64,000 nucleotides of DNA from Methanobrevibacter sp. (GCF_017409525.1 NZ_JAFQSO010000011.1:62001-126000), one strand, 5' to 3'. Positions 47,800-59,553 are shown, counted from the first letter of the stretch. Program-made: numbers and translations. The notes: a model not told the origin generated them from the letters alone.

Positions 47800-49041
47800 A
47801 TGGCAAAAGAAAAAGAACATCTTAACTTAGCATTTATCGGACACGTTGACCACGGAAAATCTACTTTAGTAGGAAACTTATTAGTTAAAGCTGGTACCAT
47901 CAATGAACAACAATTAGCTTCTGGAGAAGACAAGTTCAGATTCATTATGGACACTACTAAAGAAGAACAAGAAAGAGGAGTAACCATCGACTTAGCTCAC
48001 CAAAAATTCTCCACTAAAAAATACGACTACACTGTAGTAGACTGCCCAGGACACAGAGACTTCGTTAAAAACATGATCACTGGTGCTTCCCAAGCAGACG
48101 CAGGTGTATTAGTAGTTGCAGCTGACGACGGTGTAATGCCTCAAACCAAAGAACACGTGTTCTTATCAAAAACTTTAGGTATCAACCAATTAATCGTTGC
48201 TATCAACAAAATGGATTTAATCGATTACTCTGAAGACAAATACAACGAATTAAAAGAAGAAGTATCAAACTTAATCAAAACCGTAGGATTCAACCCTGCT
48301 GACGTACCTTTCATCCCATTATCTGCATTTGAAGGGGACAACATTGTTGAAGCATCCTCAAATACCTCCTGGTACAAAGGACCTACTTTAATCGATGCTT
48401 TAGACGCTTTAAGCGCACCTGATAAACCAACCGGTTTACCATTAAGAATTCCTATTCAAGACGTCTACTCCATCACTGGTGTAGGAACCGTACCTGTAGG
48501 AAGAGTTGAAACTGGTGTAATGAAAAAAGGTGAAAACGTTATCTTTGAACCTGCTGGAGCTTCCGGAGAAGTTAAATCTATCGAAATGCACCACGAACAA
48601 TTTGATGCAGCTGAACCTGGTGACAACATCGGATTCAACGTAAGAGGTGTAGGTAAAAACGATATCAGAAGAGGAGACGTAGCTGGTCACGTTGACAACG
48701 CTCCTACTGTAGCTAAAGAATTCGACGCACAAATTGTTGTTTTACAACACCCTGGTGTAATTACCGTTGGATACACTCCTGTATTCCACTGTCACACTTC
48801 CCAAGTAGCATGTACTTTCTTAGAATTATCCAAAAAATTAAACCCTGCTACTGGTGCTGTTGACGAAGAAAACCCTGACTTCTTAAAAACCGGTAACGCA
48901 GCTATTGTTAAAATTAAACCTACCAAACCAATGTGTCTCGAAAACGCAAAAGAAATCCCACAAATGGGTAGATTTGCTATCAGAGATATGGGTCAAACTG
49001 TTGCTGCAGGTTTATGTCTTAACGTTACCCCAGCAAAATAA
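47800..49041 (+). CDS. tuf: Translation elongation factor aEF-1 alpha
   Basis: Delivers aminoacyl-tRNA to the ribosome. 413 residues from ATG 47800: G1 [10 protein letters not shown]2 [11 protein letters not shown]3 DCPGHRDF, G4 NKMD. GAGGTTATTATA precedes that ATG and the family sequence starts here ([12 protein letters not shown]), so the ten residues further upstream are not coding. Codon use is strongly biased, as expected for a very highly expressed gene. It has its own promoter. Confidence 0.97.
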   Translation: MAKEKEHLNLAFIGHVDHGKSTLVGNLLVKAGTINEQQLASGEDKFRFIMDTTKEEQERGVTIDLAHQKFSTKKYDYTVVDCPGHRDFVKNMITGASQADAGVLVVAADDGVMPQTKEHVFLSKTLGINQLIVAINKMDLIDYSEDKYNELKEEVSNLIKTVGFNPADVPFIPLSAFEGDNIVEASSNTSWYKGPTLIDALDALSAPDKPTGLPLRIPIQDVYSITGVGTVPVGRVETGVMKKGENVIFEPAGASGEVKSIEMHHEQFDAAEPGDNIGFNVRGVGKNDIRRGDVAGHVDNAPTVAKEFDAQIVVLQHPGVITVGYTPVFHCHTSQVACTFLELSKKLNPATGAVDEENPDFLKTGNAAIVKIKPTKPMCLENAKEIPQMGRFAIRDMGQTVAAGLCLNVTPAK

Positions 49042-49109
49042 GTTTGTAAACAATAATTAGAAAGTAATCTTTTACTTTCTTTTCTTTTTGTTTTTTTGGA
49101 GGAGAATAA

Positions 49110-49418
49110 ATGAATCAAGCAAGAATTAAGCTTACTGGAACAGACCCAGAAAAATTAGCATACGTATGTGATCAACTTAAAAAGATTGCTGAAAGAACTG
49201 GTGTCGACTTGTCCGGTCCTATTCCATTGCCTACTAAAAAATTGGTAGTCCCAACTAGAAAATCTCCAGATGGAGAAGGTAAAGCTTCTTGGGAAAAATG
49301 GGAACTCAGAATTCACAAACGTTTAATCGGTATTGGAGCTGATGAACGTGCAATGAGACAAGTCATGAAAGTTAACGTTCCTGATAACGTAAGTATTGAA
49401 ATTGAACTTAAAGGATAA
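49110..49418 (+). CDS. rps10: Ribosomal protein uS10
   Basis: A 102-residue small-subunit protein; conserved segments are [40 protein letters not shown] and [32 protein letters not shown] precedes the ATG. It follows tuf at a distance of 68 bases, a classic archaeal order. Confidence 0.97.
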   Translation: MNQARIKLTGTDPEKLAYVCDQLKKIAERTGVDLSGPIPLPTKKLVVPTRKSPDGEGKASWEKWELRIHKRLIGIGADERAMRQVMKVNVPDNVSIEIELKG

Positions 49419-49452
49419 ATATTTAGAATCCTTCTAAATATTCCTTTCACAT

Positions 49453-49536
49453 GCCGAGATAGTCTAGTCTGGTAAGGCGCAGGACTTGAAATCCTGTGAG
49501 GTCATCCTCGCCTGGGTTCAAATCCCAGTCTCGGCG
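49453..49536 (+). tRNA. tRNA-Ser (TGA)
   Basis: 84 bases with the long variable arm of a class II tRNA. Acceptor GCCGAGA/TCTCGGC, anticodon arm CAGGA-CTTGAAA-TCCTG giving TGA, T-loop GGTTCAAATCC, discriminator G as for Ser. It ends three bases before the stop of the convergent cbiJ gene. Confidence 0.96.
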
Positions 49537-49538
49537 TG

Positions 49539-50339
49539 TTATCTATATCTATTTTTAAAAAAACTTTTTATTTTGGAGTCTAGCTCCTTTAAATCATTCA
49601 CGATGTCGTCTTTATTTAACATCTCTATTTTTGGGCGTCTTATCATTATGATGGCTATGTCCTTTTCATTGGCTGCCTGAATCTTTTCGATGACTCCGCC
49701 GATTTCCCCGCTTTCTTTGGTGATCATCACGCTTGCATCATACTTTTCTATCAAGTCGATGTTTTCCTGTTTTGTTGCGGCGCCAGTCATTGGGATGATG
49801 TGGTCAGGATTGATGGCCAGTTTCTCGCATTTTTCAAGTGATTTCTCCACTTTTAAAATTCTTGGATAGAACCTTTTGGCAGGGACATGTTTCATGACAT
49901 CCTCCATGGTGTTGGCTCCTGCAAAATGCAGGACATTTCCTTCATCAAATTCATCGGCTATCAGTTTTCCCGCTTCGTCAAATGAATCTGCATAATGAAT
50001 GCGGGACGTGTCTATGTTATCAAGGTTGGTGGTGGGTCTTTCAAAGCGGACATATGGAATTTCAAGCTCACTGGCAATGCTTGCTGAAGTCTGTGTTATG
50101 TGGGCTGCAAACGGATGGGTCGCATCAATCAACATGTCAAAATCACCATCATTTATTATTTCAATTATCTCATCTTTGAGAAGAGGCCTTGCGATTGTAT
50201 CGTCGCTTCCGCCTTCAATCGCCAATTTTGCACCGTATTCCGTAGTGGTTGTGGTTAGGATGAATGCATCATAATTCTGTTTAATGTGTTCTATGATATT
50301 TATCGAATCTTTGGTGCCGCCCAGTAGGAATATTTTCAT
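49539..50339 (-). CDS. cbiJ: Cobalt-precorrin-6A reductase
   Basis: Reduces the corrin ring in cobamide synthesis. It starts KIFLLGGTKDSINIIEHI (nucleotide-binding loop) and contains DMLIDATHPFAAHITQTSAS, the family signature, then PYVRFERP. 266 residues is usual. ATG overlaps the stop of the upstream ATPase gene (ATGA), so they are one message in spite of unlike functions. Confidence 0.93.
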   Translation of the reverse strand: MKIFLLGGTKDSINIIEHIKQNYDAFILTTTTTEYGAKLAIEGGSDDTIARPLLKDEIIEIINDGDFDMLIDATHPFAAHITQTSASIASELEIPYVRFERPTTNLDNIDTSRIHYADSFDEAGKLIADEFDEGNVLHFAGANTMEDVMKHVPAKRFYPRILKVEKSLEKCEKLAINPDHIIPMTGAATKQENIDLIEKYDASVMITKESGEIGGVIEKIQAANEKDIAIIMIRRPKIEMLNKDDIVNDLKELDSKIKSFFKNRYR

Positions 50340-52765
50340 TTTATCACTTTATTCATTATTTTGTTAGCTATTACTATTGTTGAGGCAATCAGCGTAATCG
50401 CTATCCAGTCAAGCAATCCTATTGCAGTTGTCCTGAAGATTATCTGAAGCTGTGGAATGTATATTATCAGCACCTGCAGGATGAATGACAATATAATTCC
50501 CATATACAGGTATTTGCTTGATTTGTCGGAATTGGATTTTCCGTTGTAGGCATTGAACAGCTGGTACATCACGAATAACGTGAACGCTATTGTCATAGCT
50601 CTTCTAGTTGTGCTTCCCATATATATCTCATAGCTGAATGCCAGTATTGTCCCGATTGCCATCACGAGCCCCAGGATGAATATTTCCATGAGGGCATTTT
50701 TTGTCAGGATGTCTCCGGTTTCAGGAGGGCGCTGCATTATGTTTCTTTCGCCCCCTTCCATGCCTAATGTCTGTGCAGGAGGTCCGTCCATCACAATATT
50801 GAGCCATAGCAATTGCACGGGGTTGAACGGAAGTGGAAGTGACAATAGGCTTGTTCCGATAATTGTCAGGATTGCCCCTACATTTGTCGATACCTGGAAC
50901 TTGACGAATCTCTTGATGTTGTCATAGATCTTTCGCCCTTCCCTTATTGCCTTCACTATTGTCGAGAAGTCATTGTTTTTAAGAATCATGTCGGATGCTT
51001 CTTTTGCAACGTCAGTTCCGTCACCCATGGCTATTCCGATGGATGCCTTTTTGAGTGCTGGAGCATCATTGACTCCGTCTCCTGTCATTGCAACGACATT
51101 TCCAAGTTGTTTCAATGCTTCGACTATCCTCATTTTTTGGATTGGCTTCACTCTTGCGTATACTTGGACGTCACTCACAACCTTTAAGTATTCCTCATCG
51201 CTTAAGCTGTCCAGCCGGTCTCCTGTCATTGTGCATCCGTCAGTCAGGATGCCTAGATTTCGTGCTATTGCGCATGCGGTTCTTTCATGGTCTCCTGTAA
51301 TCATCACCACTTCGATTCCTGCGTTTTTGCAGTCATCTATGGCCTTTTTAGCATCTTTTTTTGCAGGGTCTATCAGGCCGACGAGGCCGGTGAATGTCAG
51401 TTCCTCTTCCGGATTTTCACTGTCACCGATTTTGTATGCAAGGCCGATTACTCTCAATGCCTGTGTTGTCATTTCAGTAATCTTTTCAGTGAGCATTTCC
51501 TTAATTTCAGGAGTAATTATTTCAATAGTTCCATCATCATCTACCCATTTGCATTTACCTAAAATGATTTCTGGCGCACCTTTTGACAAGACAATATTTT
51601 TTTCACCGTCCAGTCTATGTATAGTGGTCATCATTTTGCGATTGCTGTCAAGTGGGATTTCATCAATTCTTTCATAGCTTTTTTTGCAATCCTTGAAAAA
51701 TTTTAGAATGGCTCCATCGGTTTGATTTCCTATCACTTCATCTCCGTTAAGGACTGCATTATTGCATAAACTTCCAATGACTTCGCTTTTGTCTTTGTTT
51801 GTAAGAAAGCTTTCCACTACAGTCATTTTATTTTCGGTCAGTGTGCCTGTTTTGTCGCTGCAGATTACAGTGCATGACCCGAGCGTTTCAACAGAAAGCA
51901 ATCTTTTGACGATGGCATCGGATTTTGCCATTTCGCTCATTCCAAGTGCCAGTGTCAAGGTCAGGACTGCAGGAAGACCTTCTGGAATTGCGGCAACGGC
52001 CAGCGATACTGCTGTCATGAATGTCTCGACAAGAGGAATTCCCTTCATGAATTCCATGATGAAAATGGCTATACAGACAACTATTGCAATTGCAGAGAGG
52101 ATTTTCCCAAGCCTTCCTACCTTTTGCTTTAGCGGGGTGTCTTCATCCTCGCTTTGGACGATGTCTGCGATTTGACCCATTTGAGTATCCATTCCGATTG
52201 CGCTCACGACTCCTGTGGCGTTTCCGGAAACTATATTTGAGTCCATGTAGATCTCATCATCTTTTTGTTTTGGAATCGCTTCGGATTCCCCTGTGAGATA
52301 TGATTCGTCACAGCTCAGGTTTTTGGCTTCAAGCAGTATCGCATCTGCGGGAACCTTATTCCCTTCCTCCAGAACTATGATGTCTCCAACCGTCAGCTCG
52401 CATGCATTGATTTGGAAAGTCTTGCCATCCCTTTTGACAACGGCCTTTTTAACCATCAGGCTTTTAAGCGATTCGACAGCCTTTTGGGACCGGTATTCCT
52501 GTATGAATCCTATGATTGTATTCAGCATGACTGCCAGAAGAATCACGCTTGCGTCAATTATGTCTCCGATGGCGAATGATGCGATGGCTGCTATAATCAA
52601 AAGAGCTATCAGAACGTCAATGAACTGTGAGAGAAACAAAACGTATGCCGGTGTTGGCTTTTTTTCTTCAAGCTCGTTCAATCCGAATTTTTTCTGTCTT
52701 TCAAGCGCTTCTTTTGTGCTCAATCCATTTGCTGATGTTTTGTATTTGGATAATATGTCGACCAT
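50336..52765 (-). CDS. P-type cation ATPase, PMR1/SPCA-like (Ca2+ or Mn2+)
   Basis: An 809-residue type II P-type ATPase with N-terminal cation-ATPase domain, actuator loop LTGES (157-161), phosphorylation site DKTGTLT at D304 and hinge MTGDGVNDAPALKKA. M4 has PEGLP (261-265) and M6 the NIVMDGPPAQTLG loop, which corresponds to site II. The M5 glutamate of two-site SERCA pumps is not seen (FQVSTNVGAILTI), so one ion per cycle is expected, as in PMR1. It probably exports Ca2+ or Mn2+. Followed by cbiJ with a 4-base overlap; UPF0146 precedes it at 4 bases. Confidence 0.92.
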   Translation of the reverse strand: MVDILSKYKTSANGLSTKEALERQKKFGLNELEEKKPTPAYVLFLSQFIDVLIALLIIAAIASFAIGDIIDASVILLAVMLNTIIGFIQEYRSQKAVESLKSLMVKKAVVKRDGKTFQINACELTVGDIIVLEEGNKVPADAILLEAKNLSCDESYLTGESEAIPKQKDDEIYMDSNIVSGNATGVVSAIGMDTQMGQIADIVQSEDEDTPLKQKVGRLGKILSAIAIVVCIAIFIMEFMKGIPLVETFMTAVSLAVAAIPEGLPAVLTLTLALGMSEMAKSDAIVKRLLSVETLGSCTVICSDKTGTLTENKMTVVESFLTNKDKSEVIGSLCNNAVLNGDEVIGNQTDGAILKFFKDCKKSYERIDEIPLDSNRKMMTTIHRLDGEKNIVLSKGAPEIILGKCKWVDDDGTIEIITPEIKEMLTEKITEMTTQALRVIGLAYKIGDSENPEEELTFTGLVGLIDPAKKDAKKAIDDCKNAGIEVVMITGDHERTACAIARNLGILTDGCTMTGDRLDSLSDEEYLKVVSDVQVYARVKPIQKMRIVEALKQLGNVVAMTGDGVNDAPALKKASIGIAMGDGTDVAKEASDMILKNNDFSTIVKAIREGRKIYDNIKRFVKFQVSTNVGAILTIIGTSLLSLPLPFNPVQLLWLNIVMDGPPAQTLGMEGGERNIMQRPPETGDILTKNALMEIFILGLVMAIGTILAFSYEIYMGSTTRRAMTIAFTLFVMYQLFNAYNGKSNSDKSSKYLYMGIILSFILQVLIIYIPQLQIIFRTTAIGLLDWIAITLIASTIVIANKIMNKVIK

Positions 52766-52769
52766 AACA

Positions 52770-53159
52770 TCACCTCAAGCAGTAGAAGCTTGCTTTTCTG
52801 AAATTTTTTAATTTCATTTTAACCTTGCCGGTATTTAAATCTTCGTTCGTCAGAGGCTTGATTATGAGCTGCGAGTCGACTTTCAGGGCAAGCTTCACCA
52901 GATATGGCTGAAGCTCGCTTGGCGGCCTGATGGAATAGATTATGTCAGCGTCGCTGTAAAGGTCAAGATTGGGATTTCTGATGTCGTCCCTTATTATGCT
53001 GTCATCTGCCGGTGCGATATCGGTTTTTATCAATGTGATGTTTTCCTTTTGTGATAGCTCATTGGCTATCCTGTCAAATTTTCCAACACCTATCTCGGCT
53101 ATCTTGACGTTTTTGTTTTCGGATTCGCTGATTATATAATCCCTGAAATCTTGCCACAT
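52770..53159 (-). CDS. UPF0146 family protein
   Basis: A 129-residue archaeal protein of unknown function. It resembles a minimal Rossmann-like methyltransferase fold: IAEIGVGKFDRIANEL (glycine-rich loop), LIKTDIAP, then DADIIYSIRPPSELQPYLV. The size leaves no room for a full substrate domain. It heads the three-gene operon with the cation ATPase and cbiJ. Confidence 0.8.
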   Translation of the reverse strand: MWQDFRDYIISESENKNVKIAEIGVGKFDRIANELSQKENITLIKTDIAPADDSIIRDDIRNPNLDLYSDADIIYSIRPPSELQPYLVKLALKVDSQLIIKPLTNEDLNTGKVKMKLKNFRKASFYCLR

Positions 53160-53229
53160 TTTCTTGTCCTCATTTTATATTAATTCATACAAACTATTAA
53201 ATACATTGCTTTTAATATGTTATCTTAGC

Positions 53230-53685
53230 ATGATTGTAAGAAAATTCCAACCCACAGATTTAAAAAGAGTCTTTGAAATTGAAAGCATGTCATTCAACCA
53301 GTCATATGGCATAAACATGTTTCAGCAATTGCATGACATGGGTGTGGGATTTTTGGTGGCCGAAAAGGACGGCTATGTGGTAGGCTATGTTCTCTTCTGG
53401 ATCAAGTATGAGAATCAGGGCCATATAATATCTATAGCTGTCGACAAGAATTACAGGAGACGGGGGTATGGAACCCAACTTCTGGTGAAGGCCATTTCAA
53501 TTCTGTCGCTTCTCCATCTTGATACAATCTATCTGGAAGTCAATGAGAACAACAGGGGAGCCGTCGAATTCTACGAGCAGTTCAGTTTTAAACAGGATCG
53601 CGTGGTCCCAGGATATTACGAGAACGGTGACGGAGCCATAGTGATGTATCTAAAGCTGGAGGGAGGTAAGATTTCCAGAAAGTAA
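53230..53685 (+). CDS. rimI: GNAT N-acetyltransferase, RimI-like
   Basis: About 151 residues of a GNAT enzyme, with the acetyl-CoA loop VDKNYRRRGYGTQLLVKAI and the later YLEVNENNRGAVEFYEQFSF. Closest to archaeal N-terminal acetyltransferases acting on ribosomal and other proteins. I start at ATG 53230, directly after a TATA-like TATTAAATAC, making a leaderless message likely; the upstream extension lacks family similarity. The end overlaps the convergent zinc-ribbon gene by 36 bases. Confidence 0.88.
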   Translation: MIVRKFQPTDLKRVFEIESMSFNQSYGINMFQQLHDMGVGFLVAEKDGYVVGYVLFWIKYENQGHIISIAVDKNYRRRGYGTQLLVKAISILSLLHLDTIYLEVNENNRGAVEFYEQFSFKQDRVVPGYYENGDGAIVMYLKLEGGKISRK

Positions 53686-54162
53686 CTGTCGATATTCGTT
53701 GATCATTTCAGGTGGGAAGTTCCCTGTTAAATATAATGTTGCAAATATCAGGATGTAAATGACGAATATTGCAAGCTGGATGCGGCCATGCTTTTTGGCG
53801 ACGGGATCTTTTCTGGTTGATAGGTAAATGGCTATTATCAAGCCGATAATGCCTCCCAAAAAGGAGAAAATGTAGCCTAAAACAATCAGCAGTCGGCTTG
53901 TTCTAGGAAAATTCTGCTGGCCTATGGTTTCTTTTCTAATCACAACGGGGTTTATGACGGTATTGTTTTGGAACTGGTTTTTAAAAAGCAATGGTGTGCC
54001 GCACTTCACGCAGAAATCAGCCTCATCAGGATTTTCATATCCGCATAATGGGCATGTCTGTGCACTGGTTTCTATTTTTGGAAATTCATATCCGCATTTG
54101 ATGCAGAACCCATAAACGTCATCACTTGTCGAACCGCATTGCGGACATCTTCTAAATACCAT
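53650..54162 (-). CDS. Zinc-ribbon membrane protein
   Basis: 170 residues with two zinc ribbons at the N-terminus (RRCPQCGSTSDD...FCIKCG and CPLCGYENPDEADFCVKCG) and two transmembrane helices at about 93-115 and 128-148. The short C-terminal tail is extracellular or cytosolic depending on topology. Similar ribbon-plus-helix proteins are common in Methanobacteriales and have no assigned role. It is divergent from the unknown gene at 54229 across a 66-base promoter region. Confidence 0.75.
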   Translation of the reverse strand: MVFRRCPQCGSTSDDVYGFCIKCGYEFPKIETSAQTCPLCGYENPDEADFCVKCGTPLLFKNQFQNNTVINPVVIRKETIGQQNFPRTSRLLIVLGYIFSFLGGIIGLIIAIYLSTRKDPVAKKHGRIQLAIFVIYILIFATLYLTGNFPPEMINEYRQLLSGNLTSLQL

Positions 54163-54228
54163 ACTTATAATTAATAAGTAATAGGTTTATAAAGTTTTTT
54201 AATTAATTGTTATATATGGTTGGTATCC

Positions 54229-55200
54229 ATGATTGAAAAAATAGAAATCACGCAACGCTTCAATTTCAAACGCCTCAACAGGCACTATGAATGTTTCACC
54301 ATTGACCTGGCAAATAAAAATGCTTATTATAAGATTTCGGAAAGGGGCAGTGGGGACAAGGTTTTGGATGAAAGCATGCTGTGTGATGATTCATGGATTG
54401 ACATTCTGGTTGACCTGCGCTCCAAGATGACCAGCAAAATCCATTATCTGACAGATGAGGATGTTAACCGATTTCTAGATGACTTTGAGGGACTGGATTT
54501 GTTCAAAGGTTTTGAGGGTGAAGAGTTCCGATATTTTGAAAAGCTGGAGCTGATTTACTCCTGCATTGTCATAATCTATTCGAGCGACGGATATGCAGAA
54601 TATAGCTTCAAGAACAAATTTCCAAAAAATTGGGTGAGTTTCGGCGAAATCTTAAAGGATTTGTTCGGTTTTGATGTTCTGCATTTGGATTATCAAAAGC
54701 AGCTGGCGACCCCTCTTTTTCATGACATTCGCTCCGATGGGGTTTATTCTGATGGCAAGAAATTAACTGTCAAGACAATTGAGTTCGGGCATTACCGCAC
54801 TTACCCGTATGAACTGCCCAATCCCAGATTAATCATCAATTTTGAAGATAAGAGAATTGACGGATACATTCAAAAGGACTTGACCTCGGAGGATGAGAAG
54901 TCCATATTGAACCTTTTGGAGGATTATCATGTTTTCTCCTGGATTTTAAAAGATTATCACAACAAGTCTCAGGCTCGTGACCCTGACGATCTGGAAGGAT
55001 ATGACTGGTATCTGGAAATGGTCCTTGAAGGAGATGTCATCTGGCACATATTCGGATATAATGAATATCCAGACACTTATGTCCATTTGGCAAGGAGGGT
55101 AATTGAAATGACTGGGATGGATTTGCTTGAAATGAATACCATTTCCGGCGAGGATATTGAGTTATTTAATAAATTCGGAGATAGGATTTTATCCAAATAG
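54229..55200 (+). CDS. Hypothetical protein, 323 aa
   Basis: I do not recognise a family. The protein is acidic and soluble, with many aromatic residues and no signal peptide, membrane segment or cysteine cluster. Motif-like parts include SYSKISERGSGD-type N-terminal strands and a C-terminal region GYDWYLEMVLEGDVIWHIFG. The ATG at 54229 is chosen over the in-frame TTG at 54220; TATATATGGTTGG upstream suggests a TATA box and a very short leader. A promoter for the next gene, prf1, follows its stop, so it is probably monocistronic. Confidence 0.65.
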   Translation: MIEKIEITQRFNFKRLNRHYECFTIDLANKNAYYKISERGSGDKVLDESMLCDDSWIDILVDLRSKMTSKIHYLTDEDVNRFLDDFEGLDLFKGFEGEEFRYFEKLELIYSCIVIIYSSDGYAEYSFKNKFPKNWVSFGEILKDLFGFDVLHLDYQKQLATPLFHDIRSDGVYSDGKKLTVKTIEFGHYRTYPYELPNPRLIINFEDKRIDGYIQKDLTSEDEKSILNLLEDYHVFSWILKDYHNKSQARDPDDLEGYDWYLEMVLEGDVIWHIFGYNEYPDTYVHLARRVIEMTGMDLLEMNTISGEDIELFNKFGDRILSK

Positions 55201-55279
55201 CTATTTTTTTCATTAATTATTTATATTTAAAAAAAGATACTTATTACTATTATATTAATTTAATTTTTATAGGGATAAC

Positions 55280-56524
55280 ATGGCTGAAGTATCATCAAAA
55301 GAATTATATGAATTTAAAAAAGCATTAAAAGAATTGGCGCAAAAGAAAGGTAGAGGTACAGAGCTTGTTTCCGTTTATATTCCACCTGATAAGCAATTGA
55401 GTGATGTTGGTAAGCACATGAGGGACGAGCTTGGTCAGAGCGCTAACATCAAGAGTAAACAAACAAGAAAAAATGTACAGTCCGCTATTGAAGTAATCCT
55501 GCAAAGGATTCGTTTATATAAGCAGCCTCCTGAACATGGTCTGGTGCTGTTCGTGGGAATGATTCCGAAAGGAGGTCCCGGTACAGAAAAGATGGAGACC
55601 TATGTTATAGAGCCGCCTGAACCGGTCACAACCTACTGGTATAAATGTAACAACGAATTCTTCCTCGAGCCTCTTGAATACATGATTGAGGAAAGGGACA
55701 CCTATGGGGTTGCCGTAATCGACAGAAGGGAAGCCACCATCGCATCAATGAAAGGTAAGAAAATCAATATCCTGACTCACATTACCAGTGGGGTTCCTGG
55801 AAAGCACAAGGCTGGAGGACAATCCCAAAGAAGGTTCGACAGGGTTATCGAACAGGCAGCTCACGAGTTCTTGAAGCGTATAGGTGACCACATGAACGAC
55901 GATTTCCTGCCTCTCAAGGATGACCTTAAAGGAATCATCATAGGGGGACCTGGATTTACAAAGAACGACTTTGCAGATGGGGACTATCTTAACTATGAGC
56001 TTAAGCAAAAGATATTGGCTATTGAGGACACTTCATATACTGGGGACTTCGGTATTCGTGAAGTGATTGAGAAATCCGCCCCTGTCTTAAGTGATTTAGA
56101 TGTAATTCATGAAAAGGAGCTTGTCCAAAGGTTCTTAAGGGAATTGACCAATGACAAGGGATTGGCTTCCTATGGTGAGGATGAAGTCAGAAACAACTTG
56201 ACAATAGGTGCGGTTGACACATTGCTTCTGTCTGAGGATTTGACAGCGCTTCGAAAGAAGTTTGTCTGCCCTACCTGTGGCGTTGAGAAGGAATTCACTG
56301 TAAAATCACAATCCGAAGCGGACAAGATTGAGGAAAGATGTCCAAATTGCAATGAGCTTTTAAAAGAAGAGGAATCCGCTGACTTGGCCGATTACTTTGT
56401 TGAAAAGGCTGAAGAAATGAGCACTAATGTCGAGTTCATATCTACCGAAACCGATGAGGGAATGCAGCTTTTCAGGGCATTCGGTGGAATAGCCGCAATA
56501 TTGAGATATCACGTTGAATACTAG
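55280..56524 (+). CDS. prf1: Peptide chain release factor aRF1
   Basis: Recognises all three stop codons and releases the peptide. 414 residues: NIKS at 56-59, YxCxxxF stop-codon motif at 121-127, and the catalytic GGQ at 179-181. The C-terminal zinc-like CPTCG...CPNC segment is also present. GGGATAAC precedes the ATG and TTAATTTAAT is the TATA region. The stop shares CTAG with the convergent small gene. Confidence 0.97.
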   Translation: MAEVSSKELYEFKKALKELAQKKGRGTELVSVYIPPDKQLSDVGKHMRDELGQSANIKSKQTRKNVQSAIEVILQRIRLYKQPPEHGLVLFVGMIPKGGPGTEKMETYVIEPPEPVTTYWYKCNNEFFLEPLEYMIEERDTYGVAVIDRREATIASMKGKKINILTHITSGVPGKHKAGGQSQRRFDRVIEQAAHEFLKRIGDHMNDDFLPLKDDLKGIIIGGPGFTKNDFADGDYLNYELKQKILAIEDTSYTGDFGIREVIEKSAPVLSDLDVIHEKELVQRFLRELTNDKGLASYGEDEVRNNLTIGAVDTLLLSEDLTALRKKFVCPTCGVEKEFTVKSQSEADKIEERCPNCNELLKEEESADLADYFVEKAEEMSTNVEFISTETDEGMQLFRAFGGIAAILRYHVEY

Positions 56525-56772
56525 TTTTTATAGCTGTTTGGAGACTTGTCCAAATTGGTTATAATATTTTTCACTCTTTTTTTCTTTTTCGGAATGTAAA
56601 ATTCGTTCAGGCCTTCCTCCAGGCGTATCCTGTTTATTAATTTGTAAAACAGGTATTGAGAAATTTCACACTCCTCATTCAGTTCGATGTATAATGAGTG
56701 TGGGGTTCTTTTTTTGGACAGGTAGTTTTCCTTCAGCTTGTTGTATTGGGATCTTTTTATTTTCTCAGCCAT
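56521..56772 (-). CDS. Small basic hypothetical protein, 83 aa
   Basis: A small lysine-rich protein with a short helical middle ([20 protein letters not shown]) resembling a minimal helix-turn-helix, and a basic tail. No family recognised. CCGGTGAATAG before the ATG contains a good ribosome binding site, and the four-base stop overlap with prf1 (CTAG) is seen for other real genes in this window. Possibly a DNA or RNA binding protein. Confidence 0.6.
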   Translation of the reverse strand: MAEKIKRSQYNKLKENYLSKKRTPHSLYIELNEECEISQYLFYKLINRIRLEEGLNEFYIPKKKKRVKNIITNLDKSPNSYKN

Positions 56773-58596
<1,824 letters not shown>

Positions 58597-58625
<29 letters not shown>

Positions 58626-58928
58626 GTTATTTAAGTTTTATTTAACTTATAACTTATTTTTTAGCATATTTATTTAAAATTAATGTAAATTAATTGGATT
58701 TATTTATTTTAGGGTATTTTTATTAGGTTATTTTTTAGTATGTTTTTGTGCAAAATAACACTTCCAAAAATTTCATTATTTTTATAAAATAGATTCTATA
58801 GTTAGAATTTCTCTTAAGTTTTTCATTTCCAAGAATGATATTAAATATATTTAATTACAATAATTATAAATAATATATTTGATATAATTAATGTATATAA
58901 TTAACTTCAATGTACTGGAGGATTCGCC
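58597..58928. other. 332-base interval between gdhA and the orphan antitoxin
   Basis: After the gdhA terminator the DNA is strongly AT-rich without a coding frame. It carries repeated TATA-like stretches close to the antitoxin (TATAAATAATATA and ATGTATATAAT, about 58864-58903) which may serve as promoter and autoregulatory sites. Confidence 0.5.
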
Positions 58929-59165
58929 ATGGCAATGAAAACAATTCGTGTAACTGAGGAAATTCATACCAAACTAGCTCATTTGGGTTTAAAATCCGAA
59001 ACATACAATGATATTATAGCTAGATTAATTGACGTGTATGAAAGAATGTATTTTGATGAATTAAGTGATGAAGACGCAGATTACTATAATGAAAGGATTA
59101 GGCATTTTGAAAGCGGCGACTACAGCGGCACCAGAAAAGTTGATTTAAATGCCATCCGAAAATAA
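58929..59165 (+). CDS. Antitoxin-like protein, 78 aa (partner of a broken RelE-like toxin)
   Basis: The start MKTIRVTEEIHTKLAHLG is that of small archaeal antitoxins with a ribbon- or helix-type DNA-binding N-terminus, usually encoded just before a RelE/ParE toxin. The C-terminal half is acidic and then basic, as expected for a toxin-wrapping tail. TGGAGGATTCGCC precedes the ATG, and ATG 58935 is an alternative. The toxin frame that should follow overlaps its end but is cut after about 18 residues by a repeat of gdhA terminator DNA, so this antitoxin is orphaned. Confidence 0.7.
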   Translation: MAMKTIRVTEEIHTKLAHLGLKSETYNDIIARLIDVYERMYFDELSDEDADYYNERIRHFESGDYSGTRKVDLNAIRK

Positions 59166-59232
59166 TTCTGAAGTGAATTATGAACTTTTTGAAGATAGAT
59201 TTCCTTGTTTATTTTTTCTTTTTTTAGCTTAA
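59149..59232 (+). pseudogene. Truncated RelE-like toxin gene
   Basis: An ATG at 59149, overlapping the antitoxin end by 17 bases, opens a frame MPSENNSEVNYELFEDRF that looks like the N-terminus of an archaeal RelE/ParE toxin. From 59195 the DNA is an exact copy of gdhA terminator sequence, and the frame then reads only Phe/Leu residues until TAA at 59230. The rest of the toxin is missing. The short length makes family assignment tentative. Confidence 0.5.
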
Positions 59233-59553
59233 TATTTGGTCATATGATTATTGGGGAATTTTTAAATTTTTAATATTATTTTAACTTGTTAAACTTTATT
59301 TTTTCTTGCTTTCAATTGTTTTTACTCGAGTTTTTCTTGTTTTCATCGTAGGGTGGTATCTGGGGGTTCATCGTGTTTTTTCATATCTGTGATTTTATGC
59401 GCTGTCGCACTTCAAAAGTTAATATGTACTATCTTTTACTAAACTAATATTAAATTTCTTTTATATTCAATTGAAATTAGTCAAATGTTTTAATTATTAA
59501 ACTGAGATTAATTTTCTTTTGAAATTTAAAATAAAGTAACTGGAGGCAGTACC
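59166..59553. other. 388-base interval with terminator copy and no intact gene
   Basis: Holds the toxin remnant end and the 33-base repeat, then 325 bases of AT-rich DNA. GC-richer GTAGGGTGGTATC at 59348-59360 recurs at 60493-60505. TTTAAAATAAAG (about 59524) upstream of the GNAT gene may be its TATA box. No other coding frame is convincing. Confidence 0.5.
59195..59227 (+). repeat. 33-base exact copy of the gdhA stop/terminator 3' half
   Basis: Identical to 58593-58625, beginning ATAGATTTCCTTG and continuing through the T-tract to TAG. The first part of the hairpin is absent, so the join lies in the sequence ATAGATTT. It separates the antitoxin-toxin remnant from the next accessory stretch. 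Confidence 0.95.

Noticed and set aside
50973-51677. 234-residue plus-strand frame opposite the cation ATPase
   Set aside because: It is the antisense shadow of a well-conserved P-type ATPase; the serine- and isoleucine-rich sequence has no ribosome binding site.
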